Positions 45,478 through 56,899 of a stretch of DNA of 64,000 nt are shown one piece after another; the stretch's first letter is position 1, and the number at the start of each line of letters is the position of its first letter. This DNA comes from Agarophyton chilense (Eukaryota > Rhodophyta > Florideophyceae > Gracilariales > Gracilariaceae). Both the position numbers and the translations under genes were made by a program. The stretch covers positions 1,240,001-1,304,000 of the forward strand of contig JARGXX010000075.1 in NCBI GenBank assembly GCA_030374765.1, written 5' to 3'. The notes below the pieces were generated by a model. It saw only the letters and a list, made by a program, of their open reading frames with translations. It was not told where the DNA came from and did not search any database.

Positions 45478-45978
45478 GCATCAACAATTGCATGGCGCAA
45501 CCCTTAGCGGGGTCCATCAGCTCTTTTTAGGTGGATTCTAATTCGGCCTATGTCGAGAGTTGGCTCGTTGCATACATCGATGTTGGCACAGCATTTATGG
45601 ATAATTTAAATATTTACCCTAACGTTTTACAGGTGTGCAAGAGTATTTACTACAGTATTCAATACTTTATTGTGTCGCGGCGACTCGACCGAGACTCGAA
45701 GCAAATTCGCGAACCAAGGGTTCTTGATTCTAGACTTGTACACCTGGGCAACTACGAACATATCTCAGAAGATAGTCAGCATAGCCTACGATCAGTCTCT
45801 TCCTTTTTATTCAAGAGGGTTTTTACCAACAGCATCACCTGCTTGCTATACACATAGTCTTTTTATTCTCACCCAGAACTGGACTGGGTTTCTTTTTCTG
45901 TTTACTCTACTTCTGCAACCGTTTTTCGGGTTTTTGTTGTTTTTGGGACGCCGAACTCTTCACACCTTTTTGTCTACT
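45478..45978 (+). repeat. Worn Gypsy-E-like solo LTR
   Basis: About 500 bp with several segments of LTR-E in the same order: GGCACAGCATTTATGGATA, then CTACAGTATTCAATACTT where E has CTACAGTACTCTACACTA, then AACCAAGGGTTCTTGATTC where E has AACCAGGGTTCTTGGCTC. Ends are fuzzy and no target duplication is visible. Much older than the E element beside it. Confidence 0.5.
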
Positions 45979-46731
45979 TAACTAATAATATGAACTCGAA
46001 ACTTCATTGTAAAATACCTTAATTACGTATAGTGGATAAAAGCGCTTTTTCTCTATTTTTTTCGCTTGTGGGGAGGATATACACTCAGGTTTGTCACGTT
46101 AAGCTTAAGAGGCTTTGTTTGGTATTTATTCCTATAGAAGATAAAATCAAAACATTTTCGTGACTTTTATGTCTCGCTGAACTGCAATACAGAATGGATT
46201 GACCATGATCAAAAACAATAGCTTTTCTGAAATACAAACATCATGAGGCAAAAGAACACCTATAAATATGCTGCAAAACGCTCTGGTGTACTACAATTCA
46301 AATGAAGGTTGGGGATCTTCTTAATGTAAGTAAAACTGCAGTAGAACTACATATTCTGAACAAAAAAGCTTCTTACTGTCACTGAAATTTTGAACAAAAA
46401 AGAATTTTTTATATAAACAAATATAGCATCTTACGATAACATTTTACTGCTAAGAATTGATTTTTTGGTTCGGTTTACAGATTGAAAAGTCAATCATAGA
46501 CGGTTTTCTCCCATAATTCCATCGACAACTGCAGGTCACAGTTTTCAAGTAAAAAATGTGATGGGAATACTTTTTGACCTCAAAACGAACATTTTTGGTT
46601 TAGAACCCATACATATAAGTGTTTTGTGAATTTAAAAAATGTGAGAATGTCTTATTCTTACGAAAAATTAAAGACACCTTTCTTCATGAACACAATATAC
46701 TTCATTGTATGCTTGTGAGTGTAAAAAATAT
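45979..46731. other. AT-rich spacer before Gypsy E
   Basis: No gene, motif or repeat recognised. The composition is markedly more AT-rich than the elements on either side. Confidence 0.4.
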
Positions 46732-46736
46732 GCTTT
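46732..46736. repeat. Target-site duplication GCTTT, left of Gypsy E
   Basis: GCTTT directly before the 5' LTR, repeated at 54863-54867. Confidence 0.9.
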
Positions 46737-47592
46737 TGTGGTGCACGCCCTCTGGGAGGGGATCTGATGGACATAGTCATTTTCCCGAAACATTCGGATG
46801 TGCATGGCGTAGCTGTAGCACGCAGTGGCTTCCACTTGAGTGCGACTGACACACGTGTAACGCGGTTGGCCAAGGAGAGGCTGGCACAGCATTGCTGGAT
46901 ATTTTCTCTATTTATTTAGATTTATTACACTAGGTTAGGGAGTTTTCTACAGTACTCTACACTATATAGTGCCAGGGAGGTCTCGCCCTGACACTCAGTA
47001 AACTTCCCCAACCAGGGTTCTTGGCTCTAAGTCTTTTTCCGCTTTCGCGAGTCTTCCACACTCTACGGAGGTGAAGCCGCGTTACTAGCGGTAGACTTAT
47101 CCACCCTGCGTCAACAGGAGACTCACCGCTTCTAGCGTGTATATTGTTCATACCACTGCCGTGTTCTCGCCCCAGTATTGGGTTTGCTACATATTTCTTT
47201 TGGCTCTTGTGGCCCATGTCCCCGATCGCCCCTACTGGGTGGTCCCCCCTTTATCGCTTACCCACTCTCGTGGTAGCTCCCCCTTTTGCTTTGTGGTTGG
47301 TTGTTCGTGCCGCTCCCGCGTTCGTCGCGCGCCGGCTTACCGTGTTCACCGCCACTCCCGTGGGTACACTACTCGATCTCGAGACTTGCCCACTCCCGTG
47401 GAATACAGCTCATACCCGGTCTGCTCCCTTCTAGCATCCCGCACTCTCCCCGCTTGGCGTGCCGGTGAACCTCGGCCTTACACCCCGACTTAGTCGTGTT
47501 CACTCCGGAGAGGCTCCGTCGCTGTGCTACTCTCCTTGGAGGAAGACTCGGACATCTTCGTGTGTTTCCGCCGCCCTTGGCGTTGCACTACA
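46737..47592 (+). repeat. Gypsy E 5' LTR
   Basis: 856 bp, TGTGGTGCACGCC...GTTGCACTACA. The 12-bp palindrome CACTATATAGTG at 46960-46971 includes a TATATAG core promoter. Confidence 0.9.
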
Positions 47593-47595
47593 AAC

Positions 47596-47610
47596 TGGTC
47601 TCTTGACTTA
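47596..47610 (+). promoter_or_regulatory. Possible primer-binding site, Gypsy E
   Basis: TGGTCTCTTGACTTA begins three bases after the LTR and has the TGG that pairs with tRNA CCA ends. The tRNA is not identified. It clearly differs from the Copia sites. Confidence 0.4.
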
Positions 47611-47751
47611 GAAGGCTACGGGGACCTGGTTTGGGTGTTTTCACATTGCTGTGCTGACTTCTGTCGTCGAGATCTGCTTTCCAATTTCTTGGTTTGGACC
47701 CATTTGGTGAAAGCTTTTGTTGTCCTATTCTGAGTGGTCAACGCTACAACT

Positions 47752-49881
47752 ATGTCACGACTACCGTCGGAAGCGGAACCCGCGATCACGCGGAGTCGTT
47801 CCGTCAATGACATGGTGCCTGCGGACCCTGGAAGGGTTCCCCCGCCGTTACCTCAAGCCGCTCCGAAAGGCAAGGGTAAGGGGTCGAACTCCTCCAAGAA
47901 CAACAAGCTACCGCCTAAGGCGTCGAAGAATGGACCCAATTCTGGTGCTGGACCGGCCCCTGCCGTGGCTGACCCGGCTCCCGCCTACGAAAAGGCCCTG
48001 AAAAACGAGTTCCACATCGACACCTACTCAAGTGTGAGGCAGCAGATCCGCGTAATGCGGGAAGCGCACAATGCCTTCGTGGAAGAGTTCGAAGCCCTGC
48101 GTTCCAGGTGTAATGGCTCTTCTATGAAGGAAGTGGTTGACGACCTCCGCCTGTTGCGGGCGGACGTCAACACCCTGTTGGAATGTTTTGGTGGTCCCGC
48201 CGCTTACGTGGAAGGTGTCGAGACCCAATTCAATCGTGTTAGCGCCCGTCTCCAGACGTTAGGGCAAACCATCTTGATGGAAGACGTCCCGGAGAAGCCG
48301 GTTGCTGTGTCGCACCAAGCGAAACACGAGAAGAAAAGGGACGATACACGCCGTCGGCGTGGAAAGCATGACAGCGATGACTCGGATTCGTTGAACTCCT
48401 CACGGTCGTCGCGTGGCTCTCACCATTCAAATGGGTCGGACTCATCAGATTCGTCTTCTGACGATGGTCATCGCAGGCGTTCATCCCGTTCTAAACGGTT
48501 GTCTGCCACTTAAGGTGTGATCCGCGCCCGTGAGAAGGGAAGGAAACACTCCGGGTTGAAGGAGCTGAAATGCACCAACGCCCTGTACAAGAAGTTGGTT
48601 TCTTACCGATACTATCGGCTAGAGAACTCCTCTTTGGATCGCACGCCCCGTGGCACGGGTAGAGTGAAGGATTGCATAAAACGTATGCAACTGTCCCTCA
48701 GGAACCAGAGCTTTTCTGGAGAAGACCCCATTTTGGTGTTGGATTTCCTTGCGAGGTTCGTCGCCGAAGCGGATATTCTCGGTATGACCGAAGGACAGGC
48801 GTTTATTGCACTCCCCTACTTTATGAAAGGCCTCGCCGAGGATCAATACAACTCTGTAAGGGGTTCGTCTAGAGCGTCCGAAGGAGGGGTAACCTGCTGG
48901 CCAGAAGCAGCACAATACCTCTTGAGGTCCTACGCCACTAATCACGCGATTCAGTCGGCTATTCTCGCTCTTCGCGATAGGCGCCAGAAGTCTGGAGAAA
49001 CGGAAACCGAATTCTCGGTGCGCCTGAACAAGGCTTTCCACCGTAGTGGGAACGTACACTCCGCCGGAGAGCGCTGCAACATGTTCATCGATGGACTGGA
49101 CCCCGCTATCCGAACACTCGTGGCCCGTTACCGGGAAGACCGAAGGAAGACAACGTATCTGGAGTTGGTCCAACACGCGCAAGCGGAAGGTGACGCTTTA
49201 AGAGCTCGTGCCCCTGGACACAGGTCGCGAACCGCCAAGGCGTTGGTGATGGAAATGAAGTCGCCATCCCTATCGCTGGTTGCGAGTGAGCGCCCCCAAC
49301 AGGAGTACGACAACGTACACTTCGCCCGAAGCGATATCTATTCGGTCCCGACAACCGAACTACCGTCTACGACGGACGACTCATATGACACGGCCCAGGA
49401 TGGACCCCTGCTGTACGCAGACTCTCCCCGTGTTTACGGATCCCGCATCCCGTATTCAAACGGTGCGCTCCGACAGAGTCGCCCTGGATGGAAGGATACC
49501 CGCCAAGCGGTGAAGTTCACGGATGCTCGCTCCGGTTTGCAGCCCTCGTGCCCGGGACTCATATGTCACAAATGCTACGAACACGGTCACATTTCACCGG
49601 ACTGTATCCTCACCATGAGAGACGTAGCCCGAGTGATCGGTAATTATGAGGCGTTGACCCCAGTGGAAAAGCGGATTGTTCCGATGACGTCGTATCTTCG
49701 AGCGAAGATCGATTTTCCACGGAGTATTCCAGAGGCGAAACCGCGCAATGCGTTGCTTTACCCTGCCGAGCAGGCTCCCGACCATCGCCCCGTTCCTTCA
49801 AACCCCGCCGCTGGCGCTCCATTGCTAGTGGTTCAGGATCCTGAGGCCTCGCCCCAGGCGGATGAGACTCAGGAAAACTGA
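47752..49881 (+). pseudogene. gag: Gypsy E gag
   Basis: Structural protein of the particle. ATG at 47752 (MSRLPSEAEPAITRSRS). A disordered basic P/K-rich N-terminus precedes a helical stretch (QQIRVMREAHNAFVEEFEAL) and an S/D/R-rich segment. Then comes the retrotransposon-gag capsid-like domain about 48680-49200 (FSGEDPILVLDFLARFVAEA, FMIDGLDP-like FIDGLDPAIRTLVARY, ETETEFSVRLNKAF). A CCHC knuckle CHKCYEHGHISPDC lies at 49564-49605, and a proline-rich tail ends the region. About one break. Confidence 0.75.
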
Positions 49882-49919
49882 TTTCGGGAGTCTCCCCTTC
49901 GGGAGAGGCGTCCCCAATA

Positions 49920-51899
49920 GTGAGGTTGACGACGCCCGAGGCGTCTCCGCCTCGCTCCCCGGTCACAATCCTCACGAAGAAACAGGCCGTCTCAGACGTG
50001 GACTCTGAACACTTTGGTGTTCTACGTCGACCGTGGAAACGTGTTCTTAACCACGGGTTCCCGGATAGAGTCTTAGTAATGGCCAAGCGCAATTACAAGG
50101 TGTATGCCGACCTTGGCCTTTCTACCCAGTTCATGGTTCGAGTCCTTACTGTTTTGAACACAGGTGCTGGTCCAAATTTCATCGTGGAGTCGCTGCTGCC
50201 CCCGCCCTTGCGGTCTCAGATCCGCCTTGGCGTGGCGCCCGACGTCGCGGACGCGAATAACAACCCGTTGTCAACGGTTGGAATCGTCGCTCTCGTCGTT
50301 CGCTTGGGCTCCTTTGTGGTGAAACTCGACTTTATTGTATGCCGGAAATTGGCTGCCCCCATCATCTTGGGATATGACTTCTGTGACAGATTCGTTGACG
50401 CCATACGGCCCCGCTTAAAGCGTGTTGAGATGGAAGACGGCTCGTCGGTCCCGATTGTCCGTCGTCCGCTGCGGCATGGCTCCAAGAAGCTCGTACCCCT
50501 CCCTGCCGCGCAGGAACCTCCACCCGCTTCTCGGGAGTCTACCAAGCTCCGCGTGGCTGCGTCTGTCCGAATCCCGCCAGAGTCCCAAGTATGGGTGCGT
50601 GTCACTTCCCGTCAACACGGTTTACGAGTCATTCAGCCTCTCTCATCTCTGTACGATGGATATCAACTCGCCGTTGCGAATGGAGTTGCGCAGATTGTCC
50701 CAGACAAGCCGTTCAGCGTGCTCGTTGCCAATCTGGGCTCCACTCCCCAGTCACTGGTGAAAATCCAAGTTATTGGATCGGTAATGCCTCACCCCACCGC
50801 GATCGTCCACACTAGGCTGAGCGCTGCCGATGTCCTCGGTCTCGTTCACTCTAAGAAGGGGGAGGAAGCTGCCGTCCAATCACCGAATGATTTGGAATCG
50901 CAACCTGCCGAAACAGAAAAGAAGCCCGTTCCAACGAGGCGCGGTGTCTACCCCCGCCCGTTGGGCGTTTCAACCACTCCCCATGCCGCTCCGTCTCAGG
51001 AGGGGGAGGAGGCTCATAACTCTCGTCGAGAGACGGAAACCGCTTCGTCGCGTCATGACAACCGTGGTGCACGGACTCCAGGACACACCAGCAAGAACAA
51101 CGGTGATCCGGACGTCCCGTCTACCGACGTGCCATCTTCGCATTTGCGCGCTACAGCCGTTGCTGAACCCTCTCTGGGAAGCGCCACCGCATCTGCGTCT
51201 GATCGCACTCCCCACGGGGACCCTACTCGACAGGACGCACCACGCAGTGGAAACCCTCTCGCCGAAGCGAAACCGAAATCGTCGCAGGATGCTGTTCGCC
51301 CTCGCGATACTGGACCGGCTATGCCGTCGAGCGTTGATCCGCAGCTCGTGGATCACGGTTCGTCGACACCAGCTACGCTGGAAAACTTAGAGCATGCCCT
51401 TGCAGGCCCCTCTAGGCCGAATCGATCGGAAGTGGTCCCTCGTACTGTACGGCAGGACACACCGGCTAAGCCGGGCAAGCACACCGTAGCAGACGGGAGA
51501 TTCACACCCAGCACGCTTGACGCTGGTTCAGAACCCGCGCGCAGTGGCGGACGCACTTCGAGTGTCTCGGTTGACCCCGACAGCGTTGTCGAAGGCGCAC
51601 CGGTCACCCCGGAGAATGTGCCCGTCGAGGACGGAAGCACCTCGTCGCCGAGTGAAGTTGAACCCTCAAAAAAGGTAGTTGAGGACGAACTCGCTCTCCG
51701 CAGGGGTTCCTCGCCGCGCACTTCGCCGCCCGTCGGTGAGGAAGGCACACGCCCTCACGTGAGGAGGCGGAACGCAGCACGGCGCGGAGTACTCCCAGCC
51801 ATCAGTCGGACGTGTCACGTGACCAGACGGCACCCGGCTCGGGAGATACACCAATCAACGCCCAAGGCGGCTCACCCGGCAAGGCACGACGCCCCGTGA
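49920..51899 (+). pseudogene. pol: Gypsy E protease plus integrase-tail-like region
   Basis: One long frame. The retropepsin-like domain lies about 50090-50480, with LNTGAGPNFIVESLLPP, VADANNNPLSTVG, FIVCRKLAAPIILGYDFCDR and EDGSSVPIVRRPL; each has a close counterpart in Gypsy F (63992 down to about 63650). After a short linker the rest (about 50900-51890) is P/S/T/E-rich and resembles the tail that follows the integrase of Gypsy F. RT, RNase H and integrase core are not seen in this element. Confidence 0.7.
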
Positions 51900-52066
51900 T
51901 GAAACCGCCTCCCGCGTCAAGTCCAGCACCGTCGCGACGGATTTCACCCCGACGACTCGCGGAACGCGACCGCGAAACCCAGCCTTGGGATGAGTCCGCG
52001 TTCCCCCGAAGGGTGGCCTCTGCATGAGAATTCTCGGAAAGCATTCCGACCCAAAAACTGGGAGAA

Positions 52067-52519
52067 TTGCCCCACGGGAAGGCCTCCGGCCGAAGCCGTC
52101 TAACTGACGCTCTTCGTCATGACGCCATGGCGGAAGCAACCCGCCAAGCGGCCAGGGAAACCCGGAACCCGGTTCTTTCCCCTACCCAGGGCATGGAAAG
52201 GCAACGCCAACCCATGGACCCCTCGGGGGAAGGGCACAGTAGCCCACACGCACCTGCGGACGTACACTGGTTTGGTCCGGTGACGCGTACACCGCAAGGG
52301 CTGGAAGTCTACGAGAAGGAGTTCGTGGTCGACCACATAGTGGAGCACTCATACCATCCGGATGGTTATATTCAATACCTCGTCCGTGGGTACGGTTTAG
52401 GGCCCGAATGGGATTCGGATGAGCCGATGGAACACCTCTCACGTTCTAAAGTGGTTTCATATCACCGCAGGACGCGGACGGGAATCCTGGCATCGGTGGT
52501 GAAAGCCCAAGTCGGATAG
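52067..52519 (+). pseudogene. Gypsy E chromodomain
   Basis: About 150 codons whose end carries a chromodomain-like fold: EKEFVVDHIVEHSYHP, then YIQYLVRGYGLGPEWDSDEP and MEHLSRSKVVSYH (about 52310-52480). The spacing of the hydrophobic and aromatic residues (YLVRGYG...W..DEP.EHL) matches the YLVKWKGY...TWEPEENL pattern of chromoviral integrase C-termini, which direct integration to marked chromatin. Gypsy F has a like domain near 59040-59210. Confidence 0.65.
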
Positions 52520-53993
52520 TAGCCCACCTTGGTGGAGAAAAGGAGAACTATGGTTGTTTGGTCGGAAATGGAGAAGAAGGAGTATGGTTGGCTTTATTAT
52601 TCATGCCGTTCATACGGGAGTGGCTCTCACTTGGTGTGAGGTCACAACAATGCTCGCTCTTAGCGGTCGGGTCCCGACTGTGGTCGTGTCTGATCGCCCC
52701 TTTTCGTTTTCGGTTGTTTACATTTGATGGGTTATTCATCCAGCTTGCTGGTTCACAATTGCTTGTGTGATCCGTAATCACGGTTTTTCCCCATCCTTTC
52801 TGGTGTACAATAACCGATTGCATCGTTTCTTGATCAGCCTTGTTGCCGCTGGTCGCCCACGAGTCGTGGTGGTGAAGCCCCATACTTGGGATGTGGACTT
52901 GGTCCATCACCGCTGTGCGGGTGCTACTGTACACTACAGGTTACCTGGAGATCTTCCTCGTTTGTGTATTATTCGTTCAGAACGATTCCGCTCCCCGTTT
53001 TCTTACGGTTGCTTTCTCCGGAATCAGATGTTTCATCTCTACAGTAATACCTGGATGCCAGTTGCGGAAACCCCGTAGCTCCGGGAATACTACTCAGATT
53101 CGGATAAGACTTAGCCACAGACTATTCTGGAAATATAAAAGCGCCTTGGCGAAGACGGAACCCAATTCTCTTGGAAAACGTCAGAGATATGACATCTTTT
53201 CAGTTTGCCGCTCTATTCCTATCCTGAACTGAAACAGGTCGCGACTTCCCACTTAATGGTGTTCAATCTTCCCATTCTTGGGTGAAATCTAAAGCTCTGC
53301 TTCTTGTGAGTACGCCAACGAGTCGGATTAGTGCAAGAACTTTTTGATCTGAAGTTATCCGCGTTTTGCGTTGTGGACCTCTTTGACCCCGGTAATCCTC
53401 GCCTGGACCGGTGGAAATTCCGCTCGTTCGCGTGGAGCTGGCACTCGGTCCGAGTCACGATCTCCCTTGGGAGTTAGAACAGAGCACAGAAAGGACACTC
53501 GAAGTCAAGACAAACGACGCTGGGCACTAGCCGTGTTGACGAAGCTCGTGCGCTCCTACACTTGCGAGGGGGAGGTGGTCCGATGATTCGGTGGCCGCAT
53601 ACTCTCTCAGGGAGGAATCGGAACGCCTCAAGGAGGATTGTGAAGGCTATGGAGCTGAAATAAACACCTCATGGAGGGATACACCGCGCAGGCAGAGGTG
53701 CAGCACAACCAAACAATCGGGATGGCGGATTACAGTATCCACAACTATGGAACCGGACATGTAATAGTCGTGAAACTTACTGAGTGCGCTTCACTCTTGC
53801 TGAAGATCACAACCGCAACTCGCGGGGTGCCCTGCGATCGCAGATGGGATTTCTCTCGCATGAGGATGAGCCGATGAAATCGGAGTGGATTGGCTCCAGG
53901 TGATGGTCTCTACCGGTAACCGAAATGTAAACGTGCACAGTGGATGTATTCCCGACGGCGCCGACGTCCCTCGTCGAGGTTTTCGCTCCGTCT
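52520..53993 (+). other. Gypsy E 3' noncoding region
   Basis: 1.47 kb between chromodomain and polypurine tract. Only short overlapping frames; no motif recognised, and nothing resembling the antisense gene that Gypsy F carries in this place. Confidence 0.5.
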
Positions 53994-54004
53994 GAGAAGG
54001 GGGA
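53994..54004 (+). promoter_or_regulatory. Polypurine tract, Gypsy E
   Basis: GAGAAGGGGGA two bases before the 3' LTR. Confidence 0.75.
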
Positions 54005-54006
54005 TA

Positions 54007-54862
54007 TGTGGTGCACGCCCTCTGGGAGGGGATCTGATGGACATAGTCATTTTCCCGAAACATTCGGATGTGCATGGCGTAGCTGTAGCACGCAGTGGCT
54101 TCCACTTGAGTGCGACTGACACACGTGTAACGCGGTTGGCCAAGGAGAGGCTGGCACAGCATTGCTGGATATTTTCTCTATTTATTTAGATTTATCACAC
54201 TAGGTTAGGGAGTTTTCTACAGTACTCTACACTATATAGTGCCAGGGAGATCTCGCCCTGACACTCAGTAAACTTCCCCAACCAGGGTTCTTGGCTCTAA
54301 GTCTTTTTCCGCTTTCGCGAGTCTTCCACACTCTACGGAGGTGAAGCCGCGTTACTAGCGGTAGACTTATCCACCCTGCGTCAACAGGAGACTCACCGCT
54401 TCTAGCGTGTATATTGTTCATACCACTGCCGTGTTCTCGCCCCAGTATTGGGTTTGCTACATATTTCTTTTGGCTCTCGTGGCCCATGTCCCCGACCGCC
54501 CCTACTGGGTGGTCCCCCCTTTATCGCTTACCCACTCTCGTGGTAGCTCCCCCTTTTGCTTTGTGGTTGGTTGTTCGTGCCGCTCCCGCGTTCGTCGCGC
54601 GCCGGCTTACCGTGTTCACCGCCACTCCCGTGGGTACACTACTCGATCTCGAGACTTGCCCACTCCCGTGGAATACAGCTCATACCCGGTCTGCTCCCTT
54701 CTAGCATCCCGCACTCTCCCCGCTTGGCGTGCCGGTGAACCTCGGCCTTACACCCCGACTTAGTCGTGTTCACTCCGGAGAGGCTCCGTCGCCGTGCTAC
54801 CCTCCTTGGAGGAAGACTCGGACATCTTCGTGTGTTTCCGCCGCCCTTGGCGTTGCACTACA
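54007..54862 (+). repeat. Gypsy E 3' LTR
   Basis: 856 bp, nearly identical to 46737-47592. Confidence 0.9.
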
Positions 54863-54867
54863 GCTTT
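54863..54867. repeat. Target-site duplication GCTTT, right of Gypsy E
   Basis: Second copy of the 5-bp duplication. Confidence 0.9.
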
Positions 54868-55500
54868 CGTATAATGCACTACATTTTATGGAAGGGAACT
54901 ACACAAAATTAGACATGTGTTAGCAATAAGAACCGTCTGATTTGGGACACATTTTGCATCTCAAAAATATGGCACTATGCCATCAGAAACAAAAAATAAT
55001 TTCCGCTTGCAAACCCACGAAATGACGGCTGTAGCTTTATTTGGGAGGCCACCGCCGGCCGTCTGACTCCCCTTTTCCCACCCTTAACGCATAGACCGCA
55101 AGTGCAGGAGCGCTTCGGCGCCGCGATTTGCGGCTTCCTCGCTTGAAGCAATATGCGCATTTGCCTACCATCCAGAACTTCGTCGCGGTAACTCTACTAA
55201 CAACATATCCTCACCACCGAAGCGCCACAAACTCAAAACACGCTGTGTCTACGCTCCACCACTGCTATGAGGTCCAAGCTCCGCCGCAACAGACTCGCTC
55301 CATATCATCGTTTACCCATGTCTCCACAAGGCGTTTTCCTTGTCTTTTGATGTACGCACAGAATGTTAAAGGTGCGTTTTCTTTTTAATCCAAAGCGAAG
55401 GCGTACCACCAAAAAGACACCTCTTCTTCGGCATATTGTGGATCGGTGCGCGGAGAGTTTTGCACTCCATTCATACCCTGTTTGTAGTGCGATTACTCTG
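54868..55500. other. Spacer between Gypsy E and pogo-like fragment
   Basis: No gene recognised. The right half may still be decayed transposase tail belonging to the next feature: a minus frame near 55400 reads NMPKKRCLFGGTPSLW. Confidence 0.35.
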
Positions 55501-55772
55501 TAATATAATTTCAATAGCAGTCAGAGCTTCTGTGGGATTTTGTGACGTTCTAATGACGTCCTGGAAGCTTTTAAGGATTCTTGGATCGGAGTCACTCGAG
55601 TGATTTGCATCATGCCCCTGGGTATTCCTGTGACGGTCTTCATTGTTCTTTTCGTGTATTCCACGGTTCAAATTTTGCTCGAGGTTATTATAGAATTGGA
55701 ATCCAGTAGGCCATAATCCAACTTTGCTGAAACTTGATATGATAAAATTTGAAATAACTAGGTGGTATGCTG
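55500..55772 (-). pseudogene. Pogo-like transposase C-terminal fragment
   Basis: Minus-strand frame reading ISNFIISSFSKVGLWPTGFQ, the same post-catalytic pattern (N-I-x-x-S-F-x-K-V-G-L-W-P) seen in pogo/jerky transposases, followed by a polar tail (DPRILKSFQDVIRTSQNPTE). The LTR of Gypsy F starts directly beside it, so F probably inserted into this transposon and the catalytic part lies beyond F. No catalytic residues in view. Confidence 0.55.
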
Positions 55773-56689
55773 TGTGGAGCAAAACCGGGCGACGGGAAGT
55801 GCTCTCAAGGTGTTCGAAGCCTTGCTCCCTAGGGGAGGCAGACTCAGAGACAGAGCCCTCCGTTCCACCCGTAGTGTGGGGTGTAACTCCCACGGGGGAT
55901 TCCGGCAGTACCGACGGAGGTGAGGTGTAGAAACCGTTGGATCAGGAATGGGTATGGGTATCCCAAAGAATGGGGAAAATCCGGCGAAGAGGAAAAACGG
56001 GGCGAGGGTCGGGCACTAACAGGCACCGGACTCGAAAACCAGAAAAGGGGCGAAACAACAAAAGAAACCCAATACAGGGGCGAAAACCTGTCCTCGAAAG
56101 GAAACAAAAAAAGCACGCAACAAGTAAGCAGAACCCCCACGGGGTATCGTGCACGCAGGTCGTCTGAGCGGTCCCAAAGGGGTGGTTGCACGGAACCCAA
56201 ACGTGGGCACTCTCCAAGTGGAGTCGTGTCCCTACGCAGGCGTTGCTAACCAGAGCCCGTTCCGGGTTGTAAGGCCGAAACGATGGCGACGAAGAACCTC
56301 TAAAGGTATCGAAGACCAACCTTGGTTTTTCATTTACTTTGAGCTTCGGACTGTCAGATCTCGTCTCCCTAAGTAGGGCCCACTAACTAAACTCTACAGT
56401 AGTGCACACCTGCTCAGGGCCATACACGTGGAGATCCCACTGTCAGGGCCCAAAAATCCAACGTTCTAACAAATATCCGAAAAATCGGTGCCAAAATTAA
56501 GCCACGTGTATCACGGGGCCAATCCAACCATGGGCCATCCGAATTTTCACTTCCTCGGCGAATTCTAACCGGAAAACAGTGCCACCTCAGCACACCTTAG
56601 AGGGGATAATAGTCATAACCCTCGGAGGGTTCAATCCTCATTCTATGAGTTGCATCTTCAAGTATCCCCTAACTGGGCGTTGCTCTACA
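55773..56689 (-). repeat. Gypsy F 3' LTR
   Basis: About 917 bp reading TGTAGAGCAACGCC...TGCTCCACA on the minus strand. The right limit is set by the adjacent polypurine tract and TG start, the left by the CA end beside the pogo-like fragment. The start resembles LTR-E (TGTGGTGCACGCC). The second LTR is outside the window, so the ends are inferred. Confidence 0.6.
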
Positions 56690-56702
56690 TCTCCCCCTCC
56701 TT
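56690..56702 (-). promoter_or_regulatory. Polypurine tract, Gypsy F
   Basis: TCTCCCCCTCCTT on the plus strand (AAGGAGGGGGAGA on the element strand) immediately next to the LTR. Confidence 0.7.
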
Positions 56703-56751
56703 AAGACGAGGAAGAACATTCCGAGCCGCGGGTGTCTCGCGTTCCGGTCGC

Positions 56752-56759
56752 TATATATA
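56752..56759 (+). promoter_or_regulatory. TATA box upstream of the antisense gene
   Basis: TATATATA, 148 bp before the ATG at 56900 and about 60 bp inside the element from its 3' LTR, in the orientation that would serve the antisense gene. Confidence 0.5.
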
Positions 56760-56899
56760 CTGCTCTTCCAATGGGGTCCTTCACCACTTCTGGGGATCGC
56801 CACAAAACCGGCACATCGGTACAACTTTCTTCTAGTCCTCCGACTTTCGGCGATTAGCAACTACTCGCAACAGCAGTCTCAACCAGCCCTCTCAAGGGA

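Larger units (their letters stand above)
46737..54862 (+). mobile_element. Gypsy E: complete-ended, apparently non-autonomous chromovirus-type element
   Basis: Ty3/Gypsy element of 8,126 bp with 856-bp LTRs, target duplication GCTTT and a polypurine tract. Parts seen in order: gag with CCHC knuckle, retropepsin, a long P/S/T-rich region like the integrase tail of Gypsy F, and a chromodomain. No RT, RNase H or integrase core is recognisable, so it probably depended on another element for replication. The LTRs differ at about 6 of 856 positions by eye (0.7 %), so it is the youngest insertion here. About two breaks in the coding part. Confidence 0.9.
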
